Source: Flectobacillus rivi
GTDB lineage: Bacteria; Bacteroidota; Bacteroidia; Cytophagales; Spirosomataceae
Length of the DNA: 64,000 bases
Direction: 5' to 3'
NCBI RefSeq assembly: GCF_030056655.1
Contig: NZ_JASHIE010000023.1
Span: 1 to 64,000, forward strand
Shown: positions 8,701-17,605 of the stretch, piece after piece
How the letters are laid out: each line of letters starts with the position of its first letter
Numbering within the stretch: position 1 is the first letter of the stretch
Notes under the pieces: model-generated
Told to the model about the DNA's origin: nothing
Databases searched by the model: none
The model's input: the letters and a program-made list of their open reading frames with translations, nothing else
Made by a program: the position numbers and the translations under genes

Positions 8701-10041
8701 ATGCATAAACTATTTATAACTTTTGCCAGTGCTTTATTGCTGTTCCTGAATAACAATAAACTCTTGGCTCAGAAAGCAGTATATATTCCAACTTTTATTA
8801 CTGAAGCAAAAATGGATTTAAACGATCCTGCTAGTCAATGGAGCTATTCTCGGAGCAAACAATCCGATAATATCATTATATTTTGGGAAGCTGGATTCGG
8901 CGCTGACCCATCTACTGCAACGGGTGTTTACAAGGTTGATATTGAGCAACTTATGGCAAATGCCGAAAAATGCTATACCTATTATATAGATTCTTTACAA
9001 TTTGTTTCAAAAGGCACATCGGTTACTGATAAGTATAAATTGATGATTTTCTTATTGCATTCTACCGAATGGGCAGCTTATGGTTCTGGACAAGACGATA
9101 AAGTGGGTTCTTTGCATGTAAATCCTGCGGCTGCCAATATCAAAACGGTGGTTGCCCACGAAATAGGGCATTGTTTTCAATACATTACTGGTTGCGATAC
9201 CAAAGGAGGATTTCGCTATGGATTGGGTGTGAATGGCGACGGAGGCAATGGCTTTTGGGAGCAATGTGCTCAATGGATGGCATTCAAGGTATATCCTGAG
9301 GAAAAGTTTAATGACAGAGACTTTAAGTATTATACCAAAAGTACCTACAAACATATCCTGCACGAAGACCCTCGATATTCTAATTTCTTTATCCAAGATT
9401 ATTGGGCATTCAAAAGAAGACTTGATGCAATTGGCAAAATTTGGCGAGAGTCTACCAAACCCGAAGACCCAGTCGAAACTTACAAAAGGCTCTTTCAGCT
9501 TTCTCAAGAGAAGTTTAATGACGAAATATATGAACAGGCTGTTAGACTTACCACATGGGATTTGCCTGCGATTAAAAAGGATGGAGCCGCTTTTATAGAT
9601 ACAAGAAAGCAAACAAAAATGAACCTAGTAGATGGTTCTTGGCGAATAGATACCACTGAGTGCCTACAAAACTACGGTTACAATAGCATAAAACTTGAAG
9701 CGCCCACCACAAAAACGAAGGTTAAGGTTCAATTTAAAGGGTTGGCAGGCGAAGCAAATTATACTACGATTAACAAACCTGTAGGAGGCTGGCGATTTGG
9801 GTTTGTAGCCTTATTAAAAGACGGAACACGCGTGTACAGCAAAATGATGAAAGCAAACGTACAGCAAGATAAGAACCCAACACAAGAACTTTCTTTTACG
9901 TGTCCTGACAACTGTACCAATTTATGGCTGGTAGTTTCGGGAGCACCCCAAGCACATTCGAGACATCCTTGGGACGATAATCCTGCCAATGATGAAGAAT
10001 GGCCTTACGAGATAAAGTTTACCAATACAGCCTACAAGTAA
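8701..10041 (+). CDS. Secreted DUF6055-like protein with HEXXH motif
   Basis: A 446-residue protein with a signal peptide (ends LLAQ). The central part carries VAHEIGHCFQY, a zincin-type HEXXH at about residues 152-156, and downstream GFWEQCAQW, whose Glu could be a third metal ligand. The fold region (FWEAGFGADPS, GSGQDDKVGSLHV) resembles DUF6055 proteins, found in plant-polysaccharide loci of Bacteroidota and not, to my knowledge, biochemically defined. The C-terminal ~150 residues look like a beta-sandwich. A zinc peptidase acting with the S9 peptidase upstream is a reasonable inference but unproved. It could instead be a carbohydrate-active protein. Confidence 0.7.
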   Translation: MHKLFITFASALLLFLNNNKLLAQKAVYIPTFITEAKMDLNDPASQWSYSRSKQSDNIIIFWEAGFGADPSTATGVYKVDIEQLMANAEKCYTYYIDSLQFVSKGTSVTDKYKLMIFLLHSTEWAAYGSGQDDKVGSLHVNPAAANIKTVVAHEIGHCFQYITGCDTKGGFRYGLGVNGDGGNGFWEQCAQWMAFKVYPEEKFNDRDFKYYTKSTYKHILHEDPRYSNFFIQDYWAFKRRLDAIGKIWRESTKPEDPVETYKRLFQLSQEKFNDEIYEQAVRLTTWDLPAIKKDGAAFIDTRKQTKMNLVDGSWRIDTTECLQNYGYNSIKLEAPTTKTKVKVQFKGLAGEANYTTINKPVGGWRFGFVALLKDGTRVYSKMMKANVQQDKNPTQELSFTCPDNCTNLWLVVSGAPQAHSRHPWDDNPANDEEWPYEIKFTNTAYK

Positions 10042-10051
10042 TCTATATACG

Positions 10052-10106
10052 GTAAGCAAAGTGTGGATATGACATTCAAGAGAATGGCTCTATTCACACT
10101 GCTTAC
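10052..10106 (+). terminator. Hairpin after the DUF6055-like gene
   Basis: GTAAGCAAAGTGTG (10052-10065) can pair with CACACTGCTTAC (10095-10106) with a two-base bulge. A-rich sequence follows, so it is a weak terminator or a 3'-end stabiliser. Confidence 0.4.
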
Positions 10107-10239
10107 TTAAAAAATGAAAAAATTGATAGGAGCGTGTAAACCTGTTTAAAATTCTCTTTTTATGAAATATTTGGATAGATTTGTTTGTGAATACCTAACA
10201 ATACCGTAAAACGCATTTTGTAAAGAATAGTAGTACTTT

Positions 10240-10842
10240 ATGCAAATCAAAAAACATCAGAATGAGGAACCTATTCCAGACTTTGTGTTGTGGCAAAATT
10301 ACAAAGATGGAGATATCGATTCATTAAGCGAATTAATGAGGCGATATTATATGTCTTTGTTGCAGTATGGAACCAAGTTTACGAAAAACAAAATGCTAAT
10401 TGAGGATATCTTGCATGATTTGTTTTTAGAATTGTTGGATCGTCGCGCTTTTATTTCAAATCCTGAATCGGTGAAAAATTACCTTTTCAAAGCCTTCAGA
10501 ATCAACCTGAATAAAGCCATCCATAAAAACAACCTGATGATTGGCATAAAGGAGCAAGAAGAAGACATTTTTGCAGATTTGAAAACTATCGAACATGCTA
10601 TTTTGGACGAAGATTCGGAAAAAGAAATAATCGCCAAATTGAATCAGTATTTTGGGCTTTTAACAAAAAGACAGAAAGAAGCATTGCACTTAAAGTATTA
10701 TGAGAGCCTGAGCCACGAAGAAATTTCGGCTGTTATGGACATCAATAAGCAATCTGTATCTAATTTACTCCAGCAAGCCATTGGTATTCTTAAAAAAAGT
10801 TGGTTTGCCTATCTCGTTCTCTTTAAGTTATTTTCCTCATAG
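10240..10842 (+). CDS. ECF RNA polymerase sigma factor (FecI-like)
   Basis: A 200-residue sigma-70 family protein with region 2 at ~25-95 (DILHDLFLELLDRR, YLFKAFRINLNKAI) and region 4 at ~135-185 (LTKRQKEALHLKYYESLSHE, then the recognition helix near NKQSVSNLLQQA). Members of this group direct transcription of adjacent SusC/SusD operons and are held by a FecR-type anti-sigma factor. Here the order sigma, FecR, SusC with STN domain, SusD is exactly that trans-envelope arrangement. Confidence 0.92.
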   Translation: MQIKKHQNEEPIPDFVLWQNYKDGDIDSLSELMRRYYMSLLQYGTKFTKNKMLIEDILHDLFLELLDRRAFISNPESVKNYLFKAFRINLNKAIHKNNLMIGIKEQEEDIFADLKTIEHAILDEDSEKEIIAKLNQYFGLLTKRQKEALHLKYYESLSHEEISAVMDINKQSVSNLLQQAIGILKKSWFAYLVLFKLFSS

Positions 10843-10985
10843 TCAGGTATTTAATCCTGATTATTATTTTTTTAAAAATTATTTAACATTTTCTTAAAAA
10901 AATCGAGTATCTGCCCCCCATTTTTTGCTAATCTCAGTAAAAGCACGTTCATCAGACTTAATAATCCCTACATATTTGATTATTT

Positions 10986-12098
10986 ATGAATAATTACAAT
11001 GAATTTAAAGCGATAGATTTTGTAAATGATCAAGCATTTAGAGCATGGATATTCAACAAAAAGCCACCTATTTCGCATGATTTATACATTTGGCTTGAAC
11101 AAAATCCAATGCTCAACAGGGAGGCCCAGATTGCAAAGCTATATTTACAGCATATTCAACAAGGGTTACCAACTATTGCAGAAACAGATTTAGAAGAAAA
11201 AATAGATGCTTTTCGCAAAGCAGCAGAAAATAGACAAAACTCAACGGAGGAAGGGGGAGAAGTAAAAAAGTTTAATTGGATAAAAATATCAGGTGTTGCG
11301 GCATCTATTGTATTGGTTTTGGGCTTGGCATTTTTCTATTTGAATAGAAATAACCCATCTTCCGACGAATTACTATCAGTACTTTCAAATGCTACAGCGA
11401 CTGGAGATAATATTCAAAGAACAAATAATACCCATTCTACGATTGAAATTGTATTGCCAGATAGCTCAAAGGTATTACTCGAACCAAACAGTTCGGTGGC
11501 TTATTCAAAAACGTTTGATGGTGATATTAGAGAGGTCAATCTAACAGGTCAAGCATTTTTTGATGTTGTCAGAAATCCAGACAAACCCTTTATTGTTCAT
11601 TTTAATGAGTTGGTTGTAAAGGTTTTAGGAACAAGTTTTACCATTAAAGCTTTTAAAAATGATGCTAAAATGCAGGTTTTGGTAAAAACAGGGAAAGTAT
11701 CCGTATTTGCGAAAGGTGATTGGTACAAAGTAAAAACAACCTCTAACTCTGCCATTGGTGGAGTAATCATAACTGCAAATCAGCAAGTAGAATATCAAAA
11801 AGAAACGGCGCAGTTTCAAAAGACAATTGTCGAAAATCCAAATATCATCGATGTGCTGACCCAAGAAGATGATTTTGTTTTTGAGGATACGCCTTTATCA
11901 GCTGTTTTGAAAAAAATCGAACAAGCCTACGGTATAAATATCGTGGTAGATCAACATCAAATTGCCAATTGTACCATTACCGCAGAGTTGTCGAATGAGC
12001 CATTATTAGAAAAGCTCAATATCATTTGTAAACTTATTCACGCAAAGTTTGAAATGATTGATGGACAGGTGATTATGAATGTGAAAAGCTGTAATTAG
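10986..12098 (+). CDS. FecR-type anti-sigma factor
   Basis: A 370-residue single-pass inner-membrane protein: cytoplasmic N-terminal part (~1-93), transmembrane helix (~97-117, SGVAASIVLVLGLAFFYL), periplasmic FecR domain (~150-255, including LPDSSKVLLEPNSSVAYS and VLGTSFTIKAF) and a C-terminal secretin/TonB-like DUF4974 domain (~295-370). It would relay contact from the STN domain of the SusC receptor encoded next to the sigma factor encoded upstream. The 143-nt gap after the sigma gene contains a small hairpin (10843-10860) and a T-run, so the two may be separately tuned. Confidence 0.92.
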   Translation: MNNYNEFKAIDFVNDQAFRAWIFNKKPPISHDLYIWLEQNPMLNREAQIAKLYLQHIQQGLPTIAETDLEEKIDAFRKAAENRQNSTEEGGEVKKFNWIKISGVAASIVLVLGLAFFYLNRNNPSSDELLSVLSNATATGDNIQRTNNTHSTIEIVLPDSSKVLLEPNSSVAYSKTFDGDIREVNLTGQAFFDVVRNPDKPFIVHFNELVVKVLGTSFTIKAFKNDAKMQVLVKTGKVSVFAKGDWYKVKTTSNSAIGGVIITANQQVEYQKETAQFQKTIVENPNIIDVLTQEDDFVFEDTPLSAVLKKIEQAYGINIVVDQHQIANCTITAELSNEPLLEKLNIICKLIHAKFEMIDGQVIMNVKSCN

Positions 12099-12229
12099 CA
12101 GACCATGAATTAATAATTCAAATTACATACAAAGTACCTTTAAATAACATATTGTATTTCAATTAAAACCAATCACTCTTAACACTTTAAAACCTAAAAT
12201 ATGAAAACATAATGTACTCGATTTCCTTT

Positions 12230-12345
12230 CAAAAAATTAAAGCCTAAAGTGTTTGCCCCACGATAGACTTTAATTTGCTTCCCTTCAACAAACATTATAA
12301 ACGCTAGGGTTTGGCATAAACCTGAAGGGATTATTTTGTCCAAAA
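12230..12345 (+). promoter_or_regulatory. Structured leader upstream of the STN-SusC gene
   Basis: Two nested or adjacent stems are visible: AAATTAAAG (about 12234-12242) with CTTTAATTT (about 12268-12276), and TCCCTTCA (12280-12287) with TGAAGGGA (12323-12330) enclosing AGGGTTT/AAACCT. No known riboswitch is recognised. It may be a translation-control or RNA-stability element, or a former coding remnant. Confidence 0.35.
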
Positions 12346-12378
12346 GTGTTCGAAAAATTGTACAAAACATTCAAAATT

Positions 12379-15300
12379 ATGAAAAAAAAGATAGACTTAC
12401 AAAGCTTTCTGTTAAGAATTATGAGGCTGACATTGGTTCAAATTGGCATGGTAATATTGTTTACGAGTATAGGCTTTGCTCGTAAATCAAATGCTCAAGA
12501 GATTCTCAATCGGCAAGTGTCATTGCATATTGAAAATCAAGATATTAAGTCGATTTTATCGGAGGTTGAACAATTGACCTCGGTAAAATTTATGTATAGT
12601 TCAGAAATTATTCAGGTGAGAAGAAGAGTATCATTTCTAGCCAAAAACGAGAAGCTTTCGAGTGTTTTGGATAGACTTTTATCTCCCCTAAAAATCAACT
12701 ATGAGGTTAGTAACAAGAAAATCTTATTGACCTCGTCTGACAAGGAAATTGAAAAACAACAGAGCTCAAATACGAGCGAACAGTTAGCACCGTTGGCATG
12801 GGAAATCACTGGTATCATCAAAAATGCCTCTGGAGAACCAATACCGAGTGTCACTATACGCGAGGAAGGCACAAACAATGGTACAGTTTCTAATGCCGAT
12901 GGAAAATACACGATAAGTGTAAGGAATGGTCAATCTACCCTTTTATTTTCTATGATTGGTTATGTTTCTACACGTGTACCCGTTGGAACTCAGAAAGTAA
13001 TCAATGTCTCATTGGTAGAAGACAATTTGCAGTTGGGCGAAGTAGTTGTGATTGGTTATGGTACACAAAAAAAATCTGAGATTACCACTGCTACGGCAAC
13101 GGTCAAAGCAAAAGATTTTAACCAAGGGGTTGTAAGAGATGCCTCAGAATTAATTAAAGGAAAAATCGCAGGCTTGAGTATTTCCAATGGTTCAGGCGAC
13201 CCACTTGCTGGTCCTTCAGTTTCCTTACGTGGGATTGCTTCGCTTCAAGGAAGTTCAGCACCTTTGATTTTGATTAATGGTGTGCCAGGCTCATTTGACA
13301 GTGTGGCTCCCAATGATATTGCTTCTGTCGACGTTTTGAAAGATGCCTCAGCTTCTGCGATTTATGGTACACGTGGCGCCAATGGTGTAATCTTGATTAC
13401 CACTAAGTCGGCGGAAAAAGATATGCCCAATACGCTTTCTTATTCCTTTAATATCGCTACTTCAAGCTTTGCAAAGAAAGCGGACTTTTTAAATGCTAGC
13501 GGATTAAGAAGCTTGCTTGCCAATAATGTAAAAATGCCCTTTGTGGACGAAGGATATGCTACAGACTGGTTATCCGAAATTTCGAGAAAAGCCCTAATTG
13601 CCAATCATAACTTGAACTTCAAAGGAGGTTCGGCTAAGTCTAATTATGTTGCCAATATTAACTATGGAGACCAGCAAGGGGTATTTTTAGATTCTTACAA
13701 TAAGGAGCTAAAAATTTCATTTGATATGAATCATTATATGTTTAACGATAAACTCAAATTCAATTTCAATATCGTTAGAGGTACTTATCAAACAGGTGCA
13801 TTTGATGGCAATATTTACCGACAAGCATTGATTAGAAACCCAACAGCTCGCCCTAAAGATGATAATGGAGATTGGACTCAAACGCGTCGTTTCCAATATT
13901 CTAACCCTTTGGCAAGTATCGTCGAAACGGATCAAATGGGAGAATCGGCTTACACAAGAATCACGGGAGGACTAACCCTTACGTTGTTGCCTGGTTGGGT
14001 AAGTACCTTGACTGTTTCTTCGCTTAAGAATACTTCCTTCAACGGTTCTTACGAAACCAAAAAGAATATCTCGAACGTTTACGGGGGTAAAAATGGGGTA
14101 GCAACGGTATCAAACAGCAAAAATAGTTCAGACATCTTAGAAGCCACTTCAAGATATAGTAAAGCCATTGGTAAACATGACTTTAGCGTGTTAGGTGGTT
14201 ATAGCTATCAATACAATGTGGCAGACGGATCATTTATCTACAATTATGATTTTCCTACAGATGCTTTCACTTACAACAATATCGGTGCAGGTAATGCTTT
14301 GAAAGATGGAACGGCTTCAATGGGTTCTTCAAAAAGCGATGATAAATTGATTGGCTTCTTTGGAAGAGCTAGTTATGGTTTTGATAACCGATTCCATCTA
14401 TTAGCAAGTATCAGAAATGAAGGTTCTTCAAAATTTGGGAATAACAACAAATGGGGACTTTTCCCTGCGGTGTCGGCTGGTTGGACCATCAGCAACGAGC
14501 CTTTTATGAAAAACGTTAGAGGAGTTAACAACTTGAAGTTACGTGCGGGTTATGGCGAAACAGGGGTAATCGTTGGAGGTTCTTACTTGTCACAAACTTT
14601 GCTGAAGTATGAGGGCGATTTTTATGATAATGGTAAATGGGTTAAAGGCTTAGTGGCAGCGAGTAACCCAAACCCAGATTTACGTTGGGAAAAATCTCAG
14701 GAGGTAAACATAGGGATAGATTTCTCTTTCTTGAAAAACCGAATCAATGGTAGCATCGATTTGTACAATAAACAAACCAAAGATATGCTTTGGGAATATA
14801 GCGTGCCACAACCACCAAACTTGTATGGAACAACTTTGGCAAACGTGGGTAAAATGGAAAATAAGGGGATTGAAATTCTCTTGAATGGTAGCCCTGTAAG
14901 AACTAACTCTTTTGAGTGGAATACAAGTCTAACATTTTCGCATAATCAGAACAAATTACTTAGCCTTTCAAACGATTTATACAAAATTGAAGGAGACTTC
15001 TTAAATGTAGGTGATGCTGGAGACCCTATTTCTTTCTCGACACACCGCCTCGAAGTAGGACAACCTATCGGTAATTTTTGGGGACTCAAATCTGTTGACA
15101 TCACCGATGATGGCAAATGGATTATTGAAACAGCAGACGGTACAAGAAAAACATTAACACCTGATTTGTACGGTGATGATAAAAGTAAGCAATATCTGGG
15201 TAATGGTATTCCAAGTTTTAGAGCAGGGTGGACTAACTATATCAAATACAAGAACTTTGACATTAGCGTCCAATTTAATGGAGCGTTTGGTTTCCAAATC

Positions 15301-15669
15301 CTTAACGGTCAACGTATGTTCTACGAAAATCCGAATATCAACTATAATATGTTGACCACGGCACAGGATAAAATTTATGGTAAAACCAAGCTGAATTATT
15401 CGCAAACTTACGTGAGCTATTACATTGAGGACGGAGATTATGTAAAAATCGATAATGCAAGCATTGGCTATAACCTGAATACCAAGAAAATTCCTTTTAT
15501 CAAGTCAATGAGACTATTTGTATCTGGAACCAATCTGGCAACTTTTACCAAATACAAAGGAATAGATCCTGAAATCGCTGTGAACGATTTGAGAACACCA
15601 GGCTTCGACAACCGTGATAAATATCCGACGGTAAGAACATTTACTTTGGGCGTTAATGTTAACTTTTAA
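12379..15669 (+). CDS. SusC/RagA-type TonB-dependent receptor with STN domain
   Basis: About 1096 residues. I chose the ATG at 12379 rather than the upstream GTG at 12346 because it places a clean signal peptide at the N-terminus (ends near SNAQE). Domains: STN signalling domain (~45-120, VSLHIENQDIKSILSEVEQ), carboxypeptidase-regulatory-like beta-sandwich (~135-220), plug (~225-345, VVVIGYGTQKK and DVLKDASASAIYGTRGANG) and a 22-strand-type barrel ending in the aromatic-terminated FTLGVNVNF. It imports substrate across the outer membrane with the SusD lipoprotein encoded 11 nt downstream. The STN domain connects it to the FecR and sigma factor just upstream. The likely ligand is an arabinose-containing oligosaccharide or glycopeptide (inferred from neighbours). 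Confidence 0.92.
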   Translation: MKKKIDLQSFLLRIMRLTLVQIGMVILFTSIGFARKSNAQEILNRQVSLHIENQDIKSILSEVEQLTSVKFMYSSEIIQVRRRVSFLAKNEKLSSVLDRLLSPLKINYEVSNKKILLTSSDKEIEKQQSSNTSEQLAPLAWEITGIIKNASGEPIPSVTIREEGTNNGTVSNADGKYTISVRNGQSTLLFSMIGYVSTRVPVGTQKVINVSLVEDNLQLGEVVVIGYGTQKKSEITTATATVKAKDFNQGVVRDASELIKGKIAGLSISNGSGDPLAGPSVSLRGIASLQGSSAPLILINGVPGSFDSVAPNDIASVDVLKDASASAIYGTRGANGVILITTKSAEKDMPNTLSYSFNIATSSFAKKADFLNASGLRSLLANNVKMPFVDEGYATDWLSEISRKALIANHNLNFKGGSAKSNYVANINYGDQQGVFLDSYNKELKISFDMNHYMFNDKLKFNFNIVRGTYQTGAFDGNIYRQALIRNPTARPKDDNGDWTQTRRFQYSNPLASIVETDQMGESAYTRITGGLTLTLLPGWVSTLTVSSLKNTSFNGSYETKKNISNVYGGKNGVATVSNSKNSSDILEATSRYSKAIGKHDFSVLGGYSYQYNVADGSFIYNYDFPTDAFTYNNIGAGNALKDGTASMGSSKSDDKLIGFFGRASYGFDNRFHLLASIRNEGSSKFGNNNKWGLFPAVSAGWTISNEPFMKNVRGVNNLKLRAGYGETGVIVGGSYLSQTLLKYEGDFYDNGKWVKGLVAASNPNPDLRWEKSQEVNIGIDFSFLKNRINGSIDLYNKQTKDMLWEYSVPQPPNLYGTTLANVGKMENKGIEILLNGSPVRTNSFEWNTSLTFSHNQNKLLSLSNDLYKIEGDFLNVGDAGDPISFSTHRLEVGQPIGNFWGLKSVDITDDGKWIIETADGTRKTLTPDLYGDDKSKQYLGNGIPSFRAGWTNYIKYKNFDISVQFNGAFGFQILNGQRMFYENPNINYNMLTTAQDKIYGKTKLNYSQTYVSYYIEDGDYVKIDNASIGYNLNTKKIPFIKSMRLFVSGTNLATFTKYKGIDPEIAVNDLRTPGFDNRDKYPTVRTFTLGVNVNF

Positions 15670-15680
15670 GAGAACTAACG

Positions 15681-17285
15681 ATGAAAAATATAACTAAATT
15701 CTTTCGAGTAACTTCTATCTGCACTGGGTTATTATTGGCTGGGTGTACAAACTTAGATGAAACGGTTTATGATAAAGTCGTAGCTGAAAAAACCATTTTG
15801 TCAGCCTCTGATTTGTCAAGTATTATGGCTCCTTCATTTGCTCAATTGAGAGACGTATATTGGGGATGGAACGGTCTATTTGATGTCTATGAAGAATCCT
15901 CCGATTTGATTGTAACACCTTTCAGAAACGGCATCGGTTGGGGTGATTTGTATATTACTATGCACAAACATACTTGGGGAACTACCCTCGAACACGCTGA
16001 AGGTCTTTGGTATCAGTGTTATACGGGAGTTAACTATGTCAATAAAGCTATTTATCAAATTGAAAACCTCAAGGGGATTGACAAACCTGAAATTTACATT
16101 AATGAATTAAGAGCTTTACGTGCCATTTATTACTATTTATTGTACGATAATTTCAGAAATGTACCTATCGATACCATATTCGAGCATCCTGAGGGTTTCT
16201 TGCCTACTCAGAACACAAATCAAGAAGTTTATGCTTTTATTGAAAAAGAATTAAAAGAATCTATTCCTTCTTTAAAAGATGATAATTCGGTGGCTACCTA
16301 CGGAAGAGTAACTAAATGGGCAGCCAAAATGACGCTTGCAAAACTTTATCTTAACTCTGAAGTGTATATTGGTACACCAAAATGGACTGAAGCGTTGAGC
16401 GAAGTAAATGATATTATTAATAGCAATAAGTTTAGCTTAAATCCTAACTATTTGGATGCTTTTGCTATTGCAAATGAGGCAAACCCAGAAGAAATATTCT
16501 CTATTCCGTTTGATAACAAACATCCTGGAGGAAAAGGCGCTTCTTATTATCCTTACAAAACCTTGTATGGTTTGAGTCAAAGTACGTTCAACTTAGAAGG
16601 TTCTCCATGGGGAGGTAGTGGTGGTATTCCTCAATTTATCGATACCTATGAGCCAGGAGATAGTCGTTTGAAAGATTCATGGTTAGGTGGTCCACAATAC
16701 ACGAAGGCAGGTGCCCCAATTATGGACAATGGCAAGCAGTTCGAATACATCAATTATATGTCAGAAGTGGATGGTACGGAGTATAATGAAGGTTATAGAA
16801 TGGTAAAATATGAAATCGGAGAGAAAAATATCTCGAATACTTCAAACGATGTACCTTTTTATCGCTACGCTGATGCCTTGATGATTAAAGCTGAGTGCTT
16901 GTTGAGAACAGGAAAAGCCGATGAAGCTGCTGCTCTTGTAAGTCAAGTTCGTGCTAGAGCTTTCAAAACCAACCCAACAAAAGCTACAGTAACTGGCGCT
17001 AAGTTGGCAGGTGGAAGTGCCTATAAATATGGCGAATATTCTTATGGAAAAATCACCAAACTTGAAGGTGGCGCTGACATTAAATACGGAGGAATGCTTG
17101 ATGAGTTAGCTTGGGAATTTGTAGGCGAACACCACAGAAAGCAAGATTTAATCCGTTTTGGAGTGTATACCACAAAATCATGGTTCTCGCACAAACCAAA
17201 CGGGGCATTTAGAGCCTTGTTTCCGATACCACAAAGCCAGATGAATGCCAATAAAAACTTAAAGCAAAACCCTGGCTATAATTGA
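15681..17285 (+). CDS. SusD/RagB-type surface glycan-binding lipoprotein
   Basis: A 534-residue protein with a lipoprotein signal (LLLAGCTNLDE, lipidated Cys about residue 22). The N-terminal TPR-like helices (LRALRAIYYYLLYDNF) and C-terminal SusD region (RYADALMIKAECLLRTGKAD, KQDLIRFGVYTTKSWF, ALFPIPQSQMNANKNLKQN PGY) are typical. It acts as a lid on the SusC barrel encoded 11 nt upstream. The specificity cannot be read from sequence, and the enclosing locus suggests arabinosides. Confidence 0.92.
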   Translation: MKNITKFFRVTSICTGLLLAGCTNLDETVYDKVVAEKTILSASDLSSIMAPSFAQLRDVYWGWNGLFDVYEESSDLIVTPFRNGIGWGDLYITMHKHTWGTTLEHAEGLWYQCYTGVNYVNKAIYQIENLKGIDKPEIYINELRALRAIYYYLLYDNFRNVPIDTIFEHPEGFLPTQNTNQEVYAFIEKELKESIPSLKDDNSVATYGRVTKWAAKMTLAKLYLNSEVYIGTPKWTEALSEVNDIINSNKFSLNPNYLDAFAIANEANPEEIFSIPFDNKHPGGKGASYYPYKTLYGLSQSTFNLEGSPWGGSGGIPQFIDTYEPGDSRLKDSWLGGPQYTKAGAPIMDNGKQFEYINYMSEVDGTEYNEGYRMVKYEIGEKNISNTSNDVPFYRYADALMIKAECLLRTGKADEAAALVSQVRARAFKTNPTKATVTGAKLAGGSAYKYGEYSYGKITKLEGGADIKYGGMLDELAWEFVGEHHRKQDLIRFGVYTTKSWFSHKPNGAFRALFPIPQSQMNANKNLKQNPGYN

Positions 17286-17468
17286 GTAATCGTGCAAAAT
17301 AAGATTTAAGTTATGTGTTGAGGCACTAGGCAACAGGCACAAGGCAAAGAGTGTTAAAATATTTTTTAGTAACGATAGATATGTTTTGCCGAATGCCCAT
17401 ACCTGAAAGCCGAAAGCTAAATAATCAATCTGATATTTTTCAAGATATAACATTGATTATCAAAGCCT
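17286..17468. other. Intergenic stretch with short GGCA-rich repeats
   Basis: About 320 nt separate SusD from the GH127 gene. The first half holds an irregular run of near-repeats (AGGCACTAGGCAACAGGCAC, 17319-17338) and then nothing recognisable before the terminator at 17469. No ORF is supported. Confidence 0.4.
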
Positions 17469-17513
17469 AAAATGGAAAGTTGTGTCTCCGAAGAGAGATA
17501 GCTTTCCATTTTT
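17469..17513 (+). terminator. Terminator downstream of SusC/SusD
   Basis: AAAATGGAAAG (17469-17479) pairs with CTTTCCATTTT (17502-17512). An inner TCTC/GAGA pair around a CGAA loop extends the stem, and it ends in a T-run. It separates the SusCD unit from GH127. Confidence 0.75.
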
Positions 17514-17605
17514 GATATATGATTCTTTCCCCAAACTTAAATGATTTCAAGTGTTAGATTGACAGTTAATTAATAAGAGTAATATTCACATTCAACAGTT
17601 TTATT

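Noticed and set aside
12346..12378. GTG-initiated N-terminal extension of the SusC protein
   Set aside because: The extension puts 11 extra residues ahead of the signal peptide. The ATG at 12379 is the better start.
17319..17350. GGCA-rich repeats considered as a CRISPR-like array
   Set aside because: The units are irregular and short, with no equal-length spacers and no cas genes nearby.
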